This document shows positions 34,560 to 41,961 of a stretch of 64,000 nucleotides of DNA, piece after piece (position 1 is the stretch's first letter; every line of letters starts with the position of its first letter). Position numbers and translations under genes: made by a program. The stretch lies in contig NZ_JALGRO010000006.1 of the NCBI RefSeq assembly GCF_022815645.1, positions 158,656 through 222,655 on the forward strand, in the 5' to 3' direction. Source of the stretch: Curtobacterium sp. VKM Ac-2922. GTDB lineage: Bacteria; Actinomycetota; Actinomycetes; Actinomycetales; Microbacteriaceae. The notes under the pieces are model-generated. The model ran no database searches and was not told the DNA's origin. It worked only from the letters and a program-made list of their open reading frames with translations.

Positions 34560-35191
34560 TGCTCGATCTGCGTCCCGCCGGTGGTTCGGCGCTGCTCGCC
34601 ACGTTCGATTCCTTGGCGGCGGTCATCGCGTTCCGGGCCGGGCTGTCCGCGTCCGGTCTGCCGGGCGTGACCGAGGTGGTGTCCGGCGCCCGGACCCTGC
34701 TGTTCCGCTTCGACCCGACGGTCACCGATGCCGGTCGTGTGCGCGCGGCACTCGCGGCACTCGTGGCGGTCGAGCCCGCGGTCGACGCCGTGGACGACGC
34801 CGAGGCCGAGCCCGTCGTGGTCCCGGTGACGTACGACGGCGAGGACCTCGACGACGTCGCCCGGCTTGCCGGCCTGTCCACCACCGAGCTCGTCGCCTGG
34901 CACACCGGGCAGGTCTGGACGAGCGCGTTCTGCGGGTTCGCCCCGGGCTTCAGCTACCTGACCGGCACGTCGCCGTCGCTCGACCTGCCCCGCCGTGCGA
35001 GCGCGCGCACGGCCGTGCCGAGCGGCGCCGTGGCACTGGCGGGCGAGTTCAGCGCCGTGTACCCGCGCACGTCGCCCGGCGGCTGGCAGCTCATCGGGCG
35101 CACCGATGCGCCGATGTGGTCGCTCGACCGCGACCCGCCGGCGCTCGCGCCCTCCGGCACTCGCGTGCGGTTCGTGGCGGTCGACCGGTGA
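34559..35191 (+). CDS. pxpB: 5-oxoprolinase subunit B
   Basis: A 210-residue KipI/AHS1-family protein, the PxpB subunit that works with PxpC to activate 5-oxoproline with ATP. Family blocks: the start MLDLRPAGGSALLATFDSL, the middle VVVPVTYDGEDLDDVARLAGLSTTELVAWHTG, and SAFCGFAPGFSYLTGTSPSLDLPRRASAR, PAGSVALAGEF-like SGAVALAGEFSAVYP, and TSPGGWQLIGRT near the C-terminus. The ATG at 34559 overlaps the pxpA stop (TGATG). Homologous to the AHS1 domain of the guanidine carboxylase elsewhere in this window. Confidence 0.94.
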   Translation: MLDLRPAGGSALLATFDSLAAVIAFRAGLSASGLPGVTEVVSGARTLLFRFDPTVTDAGRVRAALAALVAVEPAVDAVDDAEAEPVVVPVTYDGEDLDDVARLAGLSTTELVAWHTGQVWTSAFCGFAPGFSYLTGTSPSLDLPRRASARTAVPSGAVALAGEFSAVYPRTSPGGWQLIGRTDAPMWSLDRDPPALAPSGTRVRFVAVDR

Positions 35192-36078
35192 CCCGGCTGA
35201 CGGTCCTGCACGTCGGGTACGGCGCCGCGACGCAGGACCGCGGCCGGCCCGGGTTCAGCGACATGGGCCTCGGGTCGGCCGGCGCCGCCGACCGGGGGTC
35301 CGCAGCGCTGGCCAACCGTATGGTCGGCAACCGGCCCGACGCGGCCGTCCTGGAGGCCCTGCTCGGCTCCGTCTCGCTGCGGTCCGACGCGCACGTGGTC
35401 GCCACGGTCACCGGCGCACCCTGCCCCGTCGACGTCGAGCATCTCGACGGCACGATCCGGGGTGCCGCGGCGTACGAGGTGCTGCTACTCGGTCCCGGCG
35501 ACGTCCTGCACATCGGGGTGCCGGCGACCGGGCTGCGCGCGTACGTCGCCGTCCGGGGCGGGTTCGCCGTCGAGCCCGTCCTGGGCAGCCGCTCGTGGGA
35601 CTCGCTGGCACGACTCGGGCCGGCGCCGCTGTCGGTCGGGGACGTCCTGCCGATCGGATCCGCAGCGGAGGCCGGATCGTGGCCGGTCGTCGACGCCGTC
35701 GCTCCACCACGCGAGCCGATGCCCGGCGAGCCGGTCGTGCTCGACGTGGTGCCCGGGCCGCGCGACGACTGGTTCACCCCCGCGTGGCGCTCGACCCTGA
35801 CCGAGCAGGAGTACGCCGTCAGCGCCGACAGCGACCGGGTCGGCGTCCGGACCACCGCCGCGGTCCCCCTCGTCCGCGCCGTCACGCACGAGCTGCCGAG
35901 CGAGGGGGTCGAGACCGGGTCGTTGCAGGTGCCGCCCGAGGGGCACCCCGTGCTGTTCCTGGCGGACCACCCGGTGACCGGGGGCTACCCGGTCGTGGCG
36001 GTCCTGACGCCCGGGTCCGTCGACCGGGCAGCGCAGCTGCGCCCGGGTGACGTGGTGCGCTTCCGCATCGCGCGGTGA
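35188..36078 (+). CDS. pxpC: 5-oxoprolinase subunit C
   Basis: A 296-residue KipA/AHS2-family protein, third subunit of 5-oxoprolinase. Family blocks: LTVLHVGYGAATQDRGRPGFSDMGLGSAGAADRGSAALANRMVGN, EALLGSVSLRSDAHVVATVTGAP, AYVAVRGGFAVEPVLGSRSWD, and the end FLADHPVTGGYPVVAVLTPGSVDRAAQLRPGDVVRFR. The GTG at 35188 overlaps the pxpB stop. Homologous to the AHS2 domain of the guanidine carboxylase. Its last 67 bp are present again, about 90% identical, at 36880-36946, suggesting a duplication or insertion event here. Confidence 0.94.
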   Translation: MTRLTVLHVGYGAATQDRGRPGFSDMGLGSAGAADRGSAALANRMVGNRPDAAVLEALLGSVSLRSDAHVVATVTGAPCPVDVEHLDGTIRGAAAYEVLLLGPGDVLHIGVPATGLRAYVAVRGGFAVEPVLGSRSWDSLARLGPAPLSVGDVLPIGSAAEAGSWPVVDAVAPPREPMPGEPVVLDVVPGPRDDWFTPAWRSTLTEQEYAVSADSDRVGVRTTAAVPLVRAVTHELPSEGVETGSLQVPPEGHPVLFLADHPVTGGYPVVAVLTPGSVDRAAQLRPGDVVRFRIAR

Positions 36079-36403
36079 CGGCGGTGGGATGTCGGCGAGC
36101 AAACCGGCTCATGACGACGCGCACACGACGCCGATCTCCGCCCTGCTCCCCGGGACTGATTGCTCAGGCGCGGTCGCTGGCCGGGGACACCCCCTGCAGA
36201 CGGATCGGTCAGAATGAGTCAAGGACTCAGGTGGAAGGGGCGGCAGTCATCGGTGATGGTTGTGCGGATAGTTGGCCGCGCTCACTCTCGGGGGGATGCA
36301 TGGTGAGATGCGCGTGTTCGATGATGCACGCTGCCCGCGCCGACACCGACCCCGACTGCTCGTGGCCGACCGACATCGGCGCGGGATCGACAGCCCACCG
36401 CTG
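36079..36403. other. 325 bp without a convincing gene
   Basis: The gap between pxpC and the lipoprotein gene has short frames with no family character. It is more mixed in base use than its flanks. No hairpin or repeat stands out beyond the pxpC-tail copy further on (36880-36946); it may be DNA that moved in with the lipoprotein gene. Confidence 0.5.
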
Positions 36404-36832
36404 ATGAGGATCCTTCTGGCAGTAGCGAGTGTCTTCGTGGTCCTCCTGGTCGCCGGATGCACGGGCGAAGCGGCAACAGATGTCCTCCCGCTCCCACCAT
36501 CCACCGTGGACCTCTCCGGGCAGCGACTCGACCTTCGGCTCCATCGTGCATCCGACGCGCTGCCCTCGAACCTGGGCCCTGCGTTCTCTGCGAAGGAGGA
36601 TGGCGTCGGTCGGTACTCACTGACGTGGCTTGACACGCCGTATGCGTCCTGCGGAAGAGCCTCGGCGGTCACGTACCTGCCATCGGCACACACCATCACG
36701 ATCGCGTTGATCCGGGGTGTTCGGTCGCAACGGAACTGCCCCCTTGCGGCGAAGCGGTTCACCGCTGCGGTGGACCTGTCGAAGGTGGCATCCGGCAAGA
36801 CGGTTCTGATGGCGAGTTCGAAGTCGAGGTGA
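36404..36832 (+). CDS. Small putative lipoprotein
   Basis: A 142-residue exported protein. MRILLAVASVFVVLLVAGC carries a signal peptide and lipobox (LVAGC, Cys19). The mature part is Ser/Thr-rich with Cys in TPYASCGRAS and SQRNCPLAAK, consistent with a disulfide. I do not recognise a family. The ATG at 36404 is chosen because it begins the hydrophobic segment; upstream in-frame starts only extend a charged stretch. Codon use is less GC-rich than in neighbouring genes. It lies between pxpC and a copied pxpC tail, so it may be recently inserted. Confidence 0.65.
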   Translation: MRILLAVASVFVVLLVAGCTGEAATDVLPLPPSTVDLSGQRLDLRLHRASDALPSNLGPAFSAKEDGVGRYSLTWLDTPYASCGRASAVTYLPSAHTITIALIRGVRSQRNCPLAAKRFTAAVDLSKVASGKTVLMASSKSR

Positions 36833-36879
36833 CGATCGTTGCGGAGGACGTCGCACACCACCCGTCGGGGGAGATGTGG

Positions 36880-36946
36880 CCGGTCCGTCGGCCGGGCAGC
36901 GCAGTTGCGCCCGAGTGACCCGGTGCGCTTCCGCATCGTGCGGTGA
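36880..36946 (+). pseudogene. Copied 3' tail of pxpC
   Basis: The 67 bp ending in TGA at 36946 match the last 67 bp of pxpC (36012-36078) with seven differences, about 90%. They encode SVGRAAQLRPSDPVRFRIVR against SVDRAAQLRPGDVVRFRIAR. It has no start and no upstream gene body, so it is a remnant left by duplication, or the far side of an insertion into a longer ancestral pxpC region. Confidence 0.8.
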
Positions 36947-37026
36947 GGAACAACTCGGGCGCGCTCCGAGTTGGCTCGGAGTGCGCGACCGGATCGGGCT
37001 GCGCTTCACGACGGAAAGGTGTTCTC

Positions 37027-37332
37027 ATGTCGATGACGGTGTTCCTCGAGGTCCGACTGCGTGACGACCTGCCGGCCGAGACGATCGAGTCCGCGATCCG
37101 CGAGACCCTGGCGCAGACCGCGGCGTTCGACGGCAACGAGTCGCTCGAGGTGCTGGTCGACGATGCCGACGCAACCCGCGTCGTCGTGCTCGAACGGTGG
37201 ACGACCACGGCCGCCCACGATGCCTACGTCGCGTGGCGTGCCACGCCCGAGGGCAAGGCCGAGGCACTCGCCGCGATCCTGGCTGAGCCGCCCGTCACCA
37301 GGACGTTCGACCGGAGCATCACGCTCTCGTAG
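37027..37332 (+). CDS. ABM-type monooxygenase-like protein
   Basis: A 101-residue dimeric alpha/beta-barrel domain protein of the antibiotic biosynthesis monooxygenase type. The pattern is a beta strand (MTVFLEVRLRDDLPAETIESAIRETL), a paired strand (LEVLVDDADATRVVVLERWTT), then the helix AHDAYVAWRATPEGKAEALAAILAEP. The E-R-W-x-T motif after strand three is typical of quinol monooxygenases (YgiN-like). The ATG at 37027 has GGAAAGG upstream. It could detoxify quinols or act in a pathway; the substrate is unknown. It is convergent with hipA. Confidence 0.78.
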   Translation: MSMTVFLEVRLRDDLPAETIESAIRETLAQTAAFDGNESLEVLVDDADATRVVVLERWTTTAAHDAYVAWRATPEGKAEALAAILAEPPVTRTFDRSITLS

Positions 37333-37345
37333 CGCCAGGCGGCCT

Positions 37346-38623
37346 TCAGGACTGCAAGGCCCATTCGAGCTGTGGTGTGACGAACGCCACTCGGAGCAGT
37401 TCGCGTTGCGCGGTTGCGATACCGAGAGCGGCCGCGACCGACTCCCAGTTGACCACGGACGCCGCGACGCGCGCGATGATCGAGCGGGCCTCGGCGTCGC
37501 GCAGACGGAACGCTCCGGCGATGTCGACGAGGTGTTGTAGGTGGCGATCCGCCGGGTCGTCGCCAGCGTTGATCTGACGCGAGTCGATGACGCCTCGATG
37601 GCGGCTGGGGTTCACATCGAACAGCGGTGAGAGGTTCCAGCCACGGTCGGTGTGGATGAACCCGTGGTTGCGCCAGTGATCGTCGACGTTGTTGACGAGC
37701 ACGGTCAACGCGATGCGTCCGAACATCTCTCTGAGATCTGCGGCCGGCGTGACGCTCCATTGATCGATCACGTCGGCGAAGTCCTCGTAGGTCTCGCGCG
37801 CACCGTCGTCGTGTGCTCCGAGTCCGAACGCCGTCCGGGCGGACATGTACCCGAAGCGCTCCCCTGCTGCCCCTCGATCGAAGCGTTCCGAGACCAGCAC
37901 GGCGCGCCCGGCGTCGGCGCTCGCCAACGTCCATCGCGGCGTGGACAGACCAGCGTCCGCGGCGAGCGCCAGCGCGACGGCTTCCCAGCGCTCGACGTCG
38001 ACGTTCCCGTCCTTCGAGTGTGGGAGCTTCGCGATCGCGAGGCTGCCGGAGTCCGTCCGGACGTTCGCCTTCGGTCGCGCTCCCCCAGGCGATGTCGCCA
38101 CGTCGTTGAGGTACGCGATGTCATCATCGGTCGCCTGTTCGAGCTCGTACCGTCGCGCTGCTTCGACGATCCGGTCGAGATCGTGGAAGTTCGCGACGCC
38201 TGCTTCACTCGACAGCCAGGTCTCACCGACGCGGAGTCGGAGGGCACCCATCCGCGTGTGGTCAGCAACACCGAGCAGGTAGTCGAACTCACCCAAGCGC
38301 GCAGGCAACGCTGAGTCGACACGTCGCCGGCGTGCATGGTCTGCGCGGATGAGCTTCTGGCCCCAGTCGTCGGGGGCCGCGTCACTGAACGCACCGGGCA
38401 GCGTCGAGTTCTCGGCGACGTAGATGCGCCGCTGGCCGAGCGGGAGATCTGGTGAGATCTGCCAGCCGTCGCGCACCCACGCAGCGTCGTACTCGAACGA
38501 CGACGAGGCGAGGTTCCGCCCGCCCATGAACGACGGTCGCAGGACTCCGACGCGACGAGTGCCGGTGCCGGTGCCGGTGCCGGTGCCGGTGCCCACCCAG
38601 ACCTCGACCTCGCCCGGAGTCAC
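37346..38623 (-). CDS. hipA: HipA-family serine/threonine kinase toxin
   Basis: A 425-residue HipA-type kinase; E. coli HipA inactivates glutamyl-tRNA synthetase and drives persistence. The N-subdomain holds VGVLRPSFMGGRNLASSSFEYDAAWV. The kinase part includes GGARPKANVRTDSGSLAIAKLPHSKD (ATP-binding Lys), the catalytic NNVDDHWRNHGFI and metal-binding LSPLFDVNP. The GTG at 38623 overlaps the hipB stop (GTGA). A hexanucleotide repeat expands residues 11-22 to six Gly-Thr pairs, an unusual insertion in the first strands, where relatives go straight from VWVG to RVG. The kinase motifs look intact. Confidence 0.9.
   Translation of the reverse strand: MTPGEVEVWVGTGTGTGTGTGTRRVGVLRPSFMGGRNLASSSFEYDAAWVRDGWQISPDLPLGQRRIYVAENSTLPGAFSDAAPDDWGQKLIRADHARRRRVDSALPARLGEFDYLLGVADHTRMGALRLRVGETWLSSEAGVANFHDLDRIVEAARRYELEQATDDDIAYLNDVATSPGGARPKANVRTDSGSLAIAKLPHSKDGNVDVERWEAVALALAADAGLSTPRWTLASADAGRAVLVSERFDRGAAGERFGYMSARTAFGLGAHDDGARETYEDFADVIDQWSVTPAADLREMFGRIALTVLVNNVDDHWRNHGFIHTDRGWNLSPLFDVNPSRHRGVIDSRQINAGDDPADRHLQHLVDIAGAFRLRDAEARSIIARVAASVVNWESVAAALGIATAQRELLRVAFVTPQLEWALQS
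38559..38594 (-). repeat. GTGCCG hexanucleotide tandem repeat inside hipA
   Basis: Five perfect GTGCCG units plus one GTGCCC (38559-38594) encode (Gly-Thr)6 in frame on the minus strand. Unit gain or loss would keep the frame and only alter the HipA N-subdomain. Confidence 0.85.
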
Positions 38624-38916
38624 AGGGTCTTCCCGAGGCGGAGCATGTCGTCGATCCGAGCTCGAGCTGCTTCGTTGTTGTACGGATCGATCCCGGCAAC
38701 AGCAGCGTCCGCGATGCCGAGAGCGCCCAGCACAGCGAAGAGGGAATCGATGCGTCCACCTTCGCCCGCCTCGATCGCGCGGAGCGTCTGACGGGAGACT
38801 GCTGCCCGATCAGCGAGCTCAGCGGCGGACATGCCGTTGATCGCCCTCCAGCGTCGGACGTTCTCGCCGAGCGCCGCCAGCTGTCGCCGTCGCCGGGCGG
38901 ATGTGCGTTGAACCAC
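38620..38916 (-). CDS. hipB: HipB-like Xre antitoxin
   Basis: A 98-residue DNA-binding antitoxin and autorepressor of the hip module. The helix-turn-helix spans about 22-75: LAALGENVRRWRAINGMSAAELADRAAVSRQTLRAIEAGEGGRIDSLFAVLGALGI. The GTG at 38916 has AGGAGG five bases upstream, making it the best start. ATGs further upstream (38940, 38964) lie at or before the promoter -10 and are less likely. The stop overlaps the hipA GTG, giving coupled antitoxin-toxin synthesis. Confidence 0.88.
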   Translation of the reverse strand: MVQRTSARRRRQLAALGENVRRWRAINGMSAAELADRAAVSRQTLRAIEAGEGGRIDSLFAVLGALGIADAAVAGIDPYNNEAARARIDDMLRLGKTL

Positions 38917-38935
38917 AGGGGCCTCCTGATACGAA

Positions 38936-38987
38936 ATCATACCAGGACGGATCACTTCTGACATGAATTCATGCACATCTGACGGTG
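38936..38987 (-). promoter_or_regulatory. hipBA promoter and operator
   Basis: On the minus strand, ATGTCA (-35, four of six consensus) and TATGAT (-10, 38941-38936) are 17 bp apart, followed by AGGAGG and the hipB GTG. The perfect 12-bp palindrome CATGAATTCATG (38962-38973) overlaps the -35 and is a likely HipB binding site. This is a marked AT-rich spot. Confidence 0.65.
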
Positions 38988-39048
38988 ACTCTCTCCTGCG
39001 TTCGGATGGACGGCCCGGCCCGACGACGTGATCCGGCATGATCGAGCC

Positions 39049-39342
39049 GTGGACTGCTTGCCCCCAACCTCGCGCGCGCTCCGCCGTCGACTCCGCGACG
39101 CGCACTGCCCCGAATGCCGACATGCGTGGGCAGAGCACCCTGGCGCAGCCGGCGAGGTGTTCTGCAGCGAGTGCGAGTTCGAGCGCGAGCATGAGGCTGC
39201 ACTCCGGGACCAACCACTCTGCGCACGCGGTGTTCCTGCCGAGATCCTGCGAGGGTCGACTGCCGCCGAGCTCGAGCGCACGGCACCGTTCGTGCGGAAA
39301 GTCAGCCTCTGGGTGCTCGCCGCGCTCGGCCGGATGCCCTGA
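39049..39342 (+). CDS. Small protein with a CxxC zinc-ribbon-like pattern
   Basis: A protein of about 97 residues with paired cysteines in CPECRHAW and FCSECEFERE, spaced like a small zinc ribbon. A Glu/Arg-rich helix and the hydrophobic end KVSLWVLAALGRMP follow. I do not recognise the family. A GTG at 39049 or 39028 is the likely start; neither has a good ribosome site. It is divergent from hipB, so it shares that AT-rich promoter region, and convergent with the next gene. Confidence 0.55.
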   Translation: MDCLPPTSRALRRRLRDAHCPECRHAWAEHPGAAGEVFCSECEFEREHEAALRDQPLCARGVPAEILRGSTAAELERTAPFVRKVSLWVLAALGRMP

Positions 39343-39354
39343 CGCGCCTGACCA

Positions 39355-39807
39355 TCAGCTCGCCGGGCGGACGTTCCCGTCGGCGTCGAGGGGGTCGGCG
39401 GCGCCCGGCACGATCAGGCGCCACAGGCCGGGTCGCTCCGCCGTCAGGTACAGCCGGTAGCGGCCGGGCTCGGCGAGCACGTCGTCCAGGTACTCGACGG
39501 GCTTCCCGCTCGACGTGCACTGGTCCGACGGCGAGAACAGTTCGAGCGACCGGGACGGCGCCGTCCCCTTGACCACCTCGGTGACGGTGGCCTCGAGCAG
39601 GCGGTAGTCGCCCTCGACGTCGACGGTCCGGTCGGTCGCGCGGACATGGGCATCCACGACCAGCGGAGCCGCGTCCATGCGGTCCTGCGCGGTGTCGAGC
39701 TGGATGCCGTCTCTGCACGAGACCGTGCCGGCGAAGCTGCACCCGCTCAGCGTGAGGACCAGCAGCGTCACTGCTGCTGCGACGGCTCCGACTCTCCCCC
39801 TCGGCAT
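39355..39807 (-). CDS. Putative lipoprotein
   Basis: A 150-residue exported protein with a signal peptide and lipobox (AAAVTLLVLTLSGCSFAG, Cys23). The mature domain is beta-rich (VVDAHVRATDRTVDVEGDYRLLEATVTEVVKG, RYRLYLTAERPGLWRLIVPG) with two further Cys. It may be a small beta-sandwich surface lipoprotein with a conserved DPLDADGNVRPAS end. No family is recognised. It is 38 bp downstream of the DUF2891 gene on the same strand, so it could be the last gene of the 42.7-39.4 kb transporter operon, but no coupling is seen. Confidence 0.7.
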   Translation of the reverse strand: MPRGRVGAVAAAVTLLVLTLSGCSFAGTVSCRDGIQLDTAQDRMDAAPLVVDAHVRATDRTVDVEGDYRLLEATVTEVVKGTAPSRSLELFSPSDQCTSSGKPVEYLDDVLAEPGRYRLYLTAERPGLWRLIVPGAADPLDADGNVRPAS

Positions 39808-39845
39808 GCGCTCATCCTGCACGACGGGCGCGACGGGCGCCAGGG

Positions 39846-40901
39846 TCAGCGGGCGGCGTGCTCGCGGGCCTCCATCGCGTCCCAGGCGAAGCTCGCCAGC
39901 CAGTGTGTCGACCAGTACTCCTCGCCGACGCTCGCCTGCAGCCCCGACGCCAGCAGCCGATCGGCCGCATCGCCGAGCAGGTCCGCCAGCGCGGTGTCGT
40001 CCGGATCGGCAGCACGCAGGACGTCCGCGATCCGACGGGCGGCTCCGGCACGCGACTGGTCGAGCCCGAACAGGTGCACCTGCTGCGGGTCGTGCTCGTC
40101 GCGGACCACGGTCGGGGTCAGGACCGCGTCGCCGGCACGGACCTCGGCGAAGAACGCCCGGGCCCACGGCGCGAACTCGGCCGCGGGCAGGACCGCCCGC
40201 ATCAGGTCGGCCTCGGCGAACCCGGCGGACAGGAAGTCGTGCCCGCTGCGCTCCCAGGCGAAGGGCCAGCCAGCGTCGTCGCCGAACCAGTCACGCGCGG
40301 CCTGGGACACCGTCGCGACGAGCTCGTCGCGACCCAGAGCGCGTGCCGCATCGAGCACGAGCAGCAGCCCGAACGCGGAGTTGCTGTGCACGCCGTGCCG
40401 GACGGGGTGTGCTGCGCCGGCAACCCAGCGCGTGACCAGGTCGTCGAGCACGTCGACGACCGGAGCGAACCCCGGCGCCAGTGATCGGACGGCGGGGACG
40501 TCGGAGGCCTGGACCTCGGCGGCCAGCTTCATCAGCCAGGCCCAGCCGTAGGGCCGTTCGTAGTGGGGCGTCTCGCGCAGGTACGCGGCCTCGGTCGCCA
40601 GGTGTTCCGCGCGCAGGTGGTCCTGCAGCACCGCGGTGATCTGGTCCTGTGGACCGGCGGGCAGGCCGAACGCGACCAGACGGGCGGCCAACCAGTGCAT
40701 GTGCACCGAGGAGTGCCAGTCGTACGAGGTCGCGAAGGCCGGGTGGAGCTCGACCGGCAGTGCCCGGTCGTCGGGCCCCGACGTGGTGTGGTGCGCGGCG
40801 TACGGGTACTCGCGGGTGGTGTTCTGCAGGGCGACGGCTGCGAACTGCTCGGCCCAGGCAGCGCGGTCGAGGTCGATCCGGGCGCGATCAGAATGCGACA
40901 A
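39846..40901 (-). CDS. DUF2891 protein, probable part of 5-oxoproline/amide utilisation
   Basis: A 351-residue protein of the DUF2891 family, largely helical and resembling alpha/alpha-toroid proteins. Blocks include VALQNTTREYPYAAHHTTSGPDD, ELHPAFATSYDWHSSVHMHWLAARL, YLRETPHYERPYGWAWLMKLAAE and the end GEEYWSTHWLASFAWDAMEA. Function is not known. It overlaps the DUF979 gene by 14 bp and is third in the DUF969-DUF979-DUF2891 operon. The same-sequence operator before that operon and pxpABC links it to 5-oxoproline metabolism. Possible roles are cleavage of pyroglutamyl substrates or uptake support, but this is inference. Confidence 0.75.
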   Translation of the reverse strand: MSHSDRARIDLDRAAWAEQFAAVALQNTTREYPYAAHHTTSGPDDRALPVELHPAFATSYDWHSSVHMHWLAARLVAFGLPAGPQDQITAVLQDHLRAEHLATEAAYLRETPHYERPYGWAWLMKLAAEVQASDVPAVRSLAPGFAPVVDVLDDLVTRWVAGAAHPVRHGVHSNSAFGLLLVLDAARALGRDELVATVSQAARDWFGDDAGWPFAWERSGHDFLSAGFAEADLMRAVLPAAEFAPWARAFFAEVRAGDAVLTPTVVRDEHDPQQVHLFGLDQSRAGAARRIADVLRAADPDDTALADLLGDAADRLLASGLQASVGEEYWSTHWLASFAWDAMEAREHAAR

Positions 40902-41961
40902 GGTACATGACTCCCATGTTGACGACGAGCAGGATGGCGGCGGTGGGGATCTGCGCCTTGATCGGGCCGTACTTGTCCCGCATCTCGAGCAGCGCCGCCG
41001 GCACCAGGTTGAAGTTGGCGGCCATCGGTGTGACCAGCGTGCCGCAGAACCCGGCGAGCATGCCGATCGCGAAGATCGCCGCGGGGTTGCCGTCGAAGCC
41101 CTGCACGAGCACCGGCCAGCCGATCGCGGCGGTCATGATCGGGAACGCCGCGAACGCGTTGCCCATGATCACCGTGAACAGCGCCATGCCCAGGCAGTAG
41201 ACGACGACCGCGGCGAGCAGCGACCCGCTCGGCAGGATCGACTTGATGATGGTTCCGACCGCGTCGCCGACCCCGGCCTGGGTGAACACGATGCCGAGCG
41301 TCGAGAGCATCTGCGGCAGCAGCGCGGCCCAGCCGATCGCCTGCAGCAGGCGGCCGCCCTCGCGCACCGGGGTCGCGAGCGACGGTGGCCGCAGGACGAA
41401 CACCGCGACGACGACGGCGAGCACCGATCCGATGCCGAGCCCGGTCAGCGTGGCACTGCCCTCGGCGAGCAGGGGCTTGCCGCCGAACGACACGAGTGGG
41501 CCGAGGGTCGCGACCAACACGGCCACGACCGGCACGACCAGCGCCGGGACGAACAGCCGGTTGCCGAAGCGCAGAGCGGAGGCCGCGCGTTCGTCCGGCG
41601 TCGTGGTGGCGAGCACGCTCCTGCTGCTGCCGTCGGCCCTCGGGGTGACGCCGGTCGGTTCGGCAGGTCCGGTCTCGGCGCCGGTGCCGGCACCGGGGAT
41701 GCTCGCCACCCGGGTCCGGCTGGTCGTGCCGGTGAAGCCGAGTCCCGCCAGCGCGACCATCACCAGCACGGCGACACCGAGTGCCCACGCCGGCGCGGTC
41801 TTCGCGGCGACGAACGTGCCGTAGAAGAACGACAGACCGAGGATGCCCCAGAACGCGGCGTTGCCCAGGCGCTTGGCATGCGTGCTGTCGGTGACGATCA
41901 GGACCGCGACGGCGATGAAGAACGCGCCGATGAGCCAGTAGAGCCATTCGCTGGTGATCAT
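40888..41961 (-). CDS. DUF979 membrane protein, transporter subunit
   Basis: A 357-residue integral membrane protein with about nine helices, of the DUF979 family. It always pairs with DUF969, and the two together resemble one long transporter. It reads MITSEWLYWLIGAFFIAVAVLIVTDST, GNAAFWGILGLSFFYGTFVA, GMALFTVIMGNAFAAFPIMTAAIGWPVL and GMLAGFCGTLVTPMAANFNLVPAALLEM. The ATG at 41961 overlaps the DUF969 stop by four bases (ATGA). Genome-context work has placed DUF969/DUF979 with 5-oxoprolinase, making 5-oxoproline the best guess for the substrate. Confidence 0.85.
   Translation of the reverse strand: MITSEWLYWLIGAFFIAVAVLIVTDSTHAKRLGNAAFWGILGLSFFYGTFVAAKTAPAWALGVAVLVMVALAGLGFTGTTSRTRVASIPGAGTGAETGPAEPTGVTPRADGSSRSVLATTTPDERAASALRFGNRLFVPALVVPVVAVLVATLGPLVSFGGKPLLAEGSATLTGLGIGSVLAVVVAVFVLRPPSLATPVREGGRLLQAIGWAALLPQMLSTLGIVFTQAGVGDAVGTIIKSILPSGSLLAAVVVYCLGMALFTVIMGNAFAAFPIMTAAIGWPVLVQGFDGNPAAIFAIGMLAGFCGTLVTPMAANFNLVPAALLEMRDKYGPIKAQIPTAAILLVVNMGVMYLVAF

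Noticed and set aside
36075..36404. A small plus-strand frame between pxpC and the lipoprotein gene
   Set aside because: Composition is random-looking with no start signal or conserved pattern; treated as intergenic.
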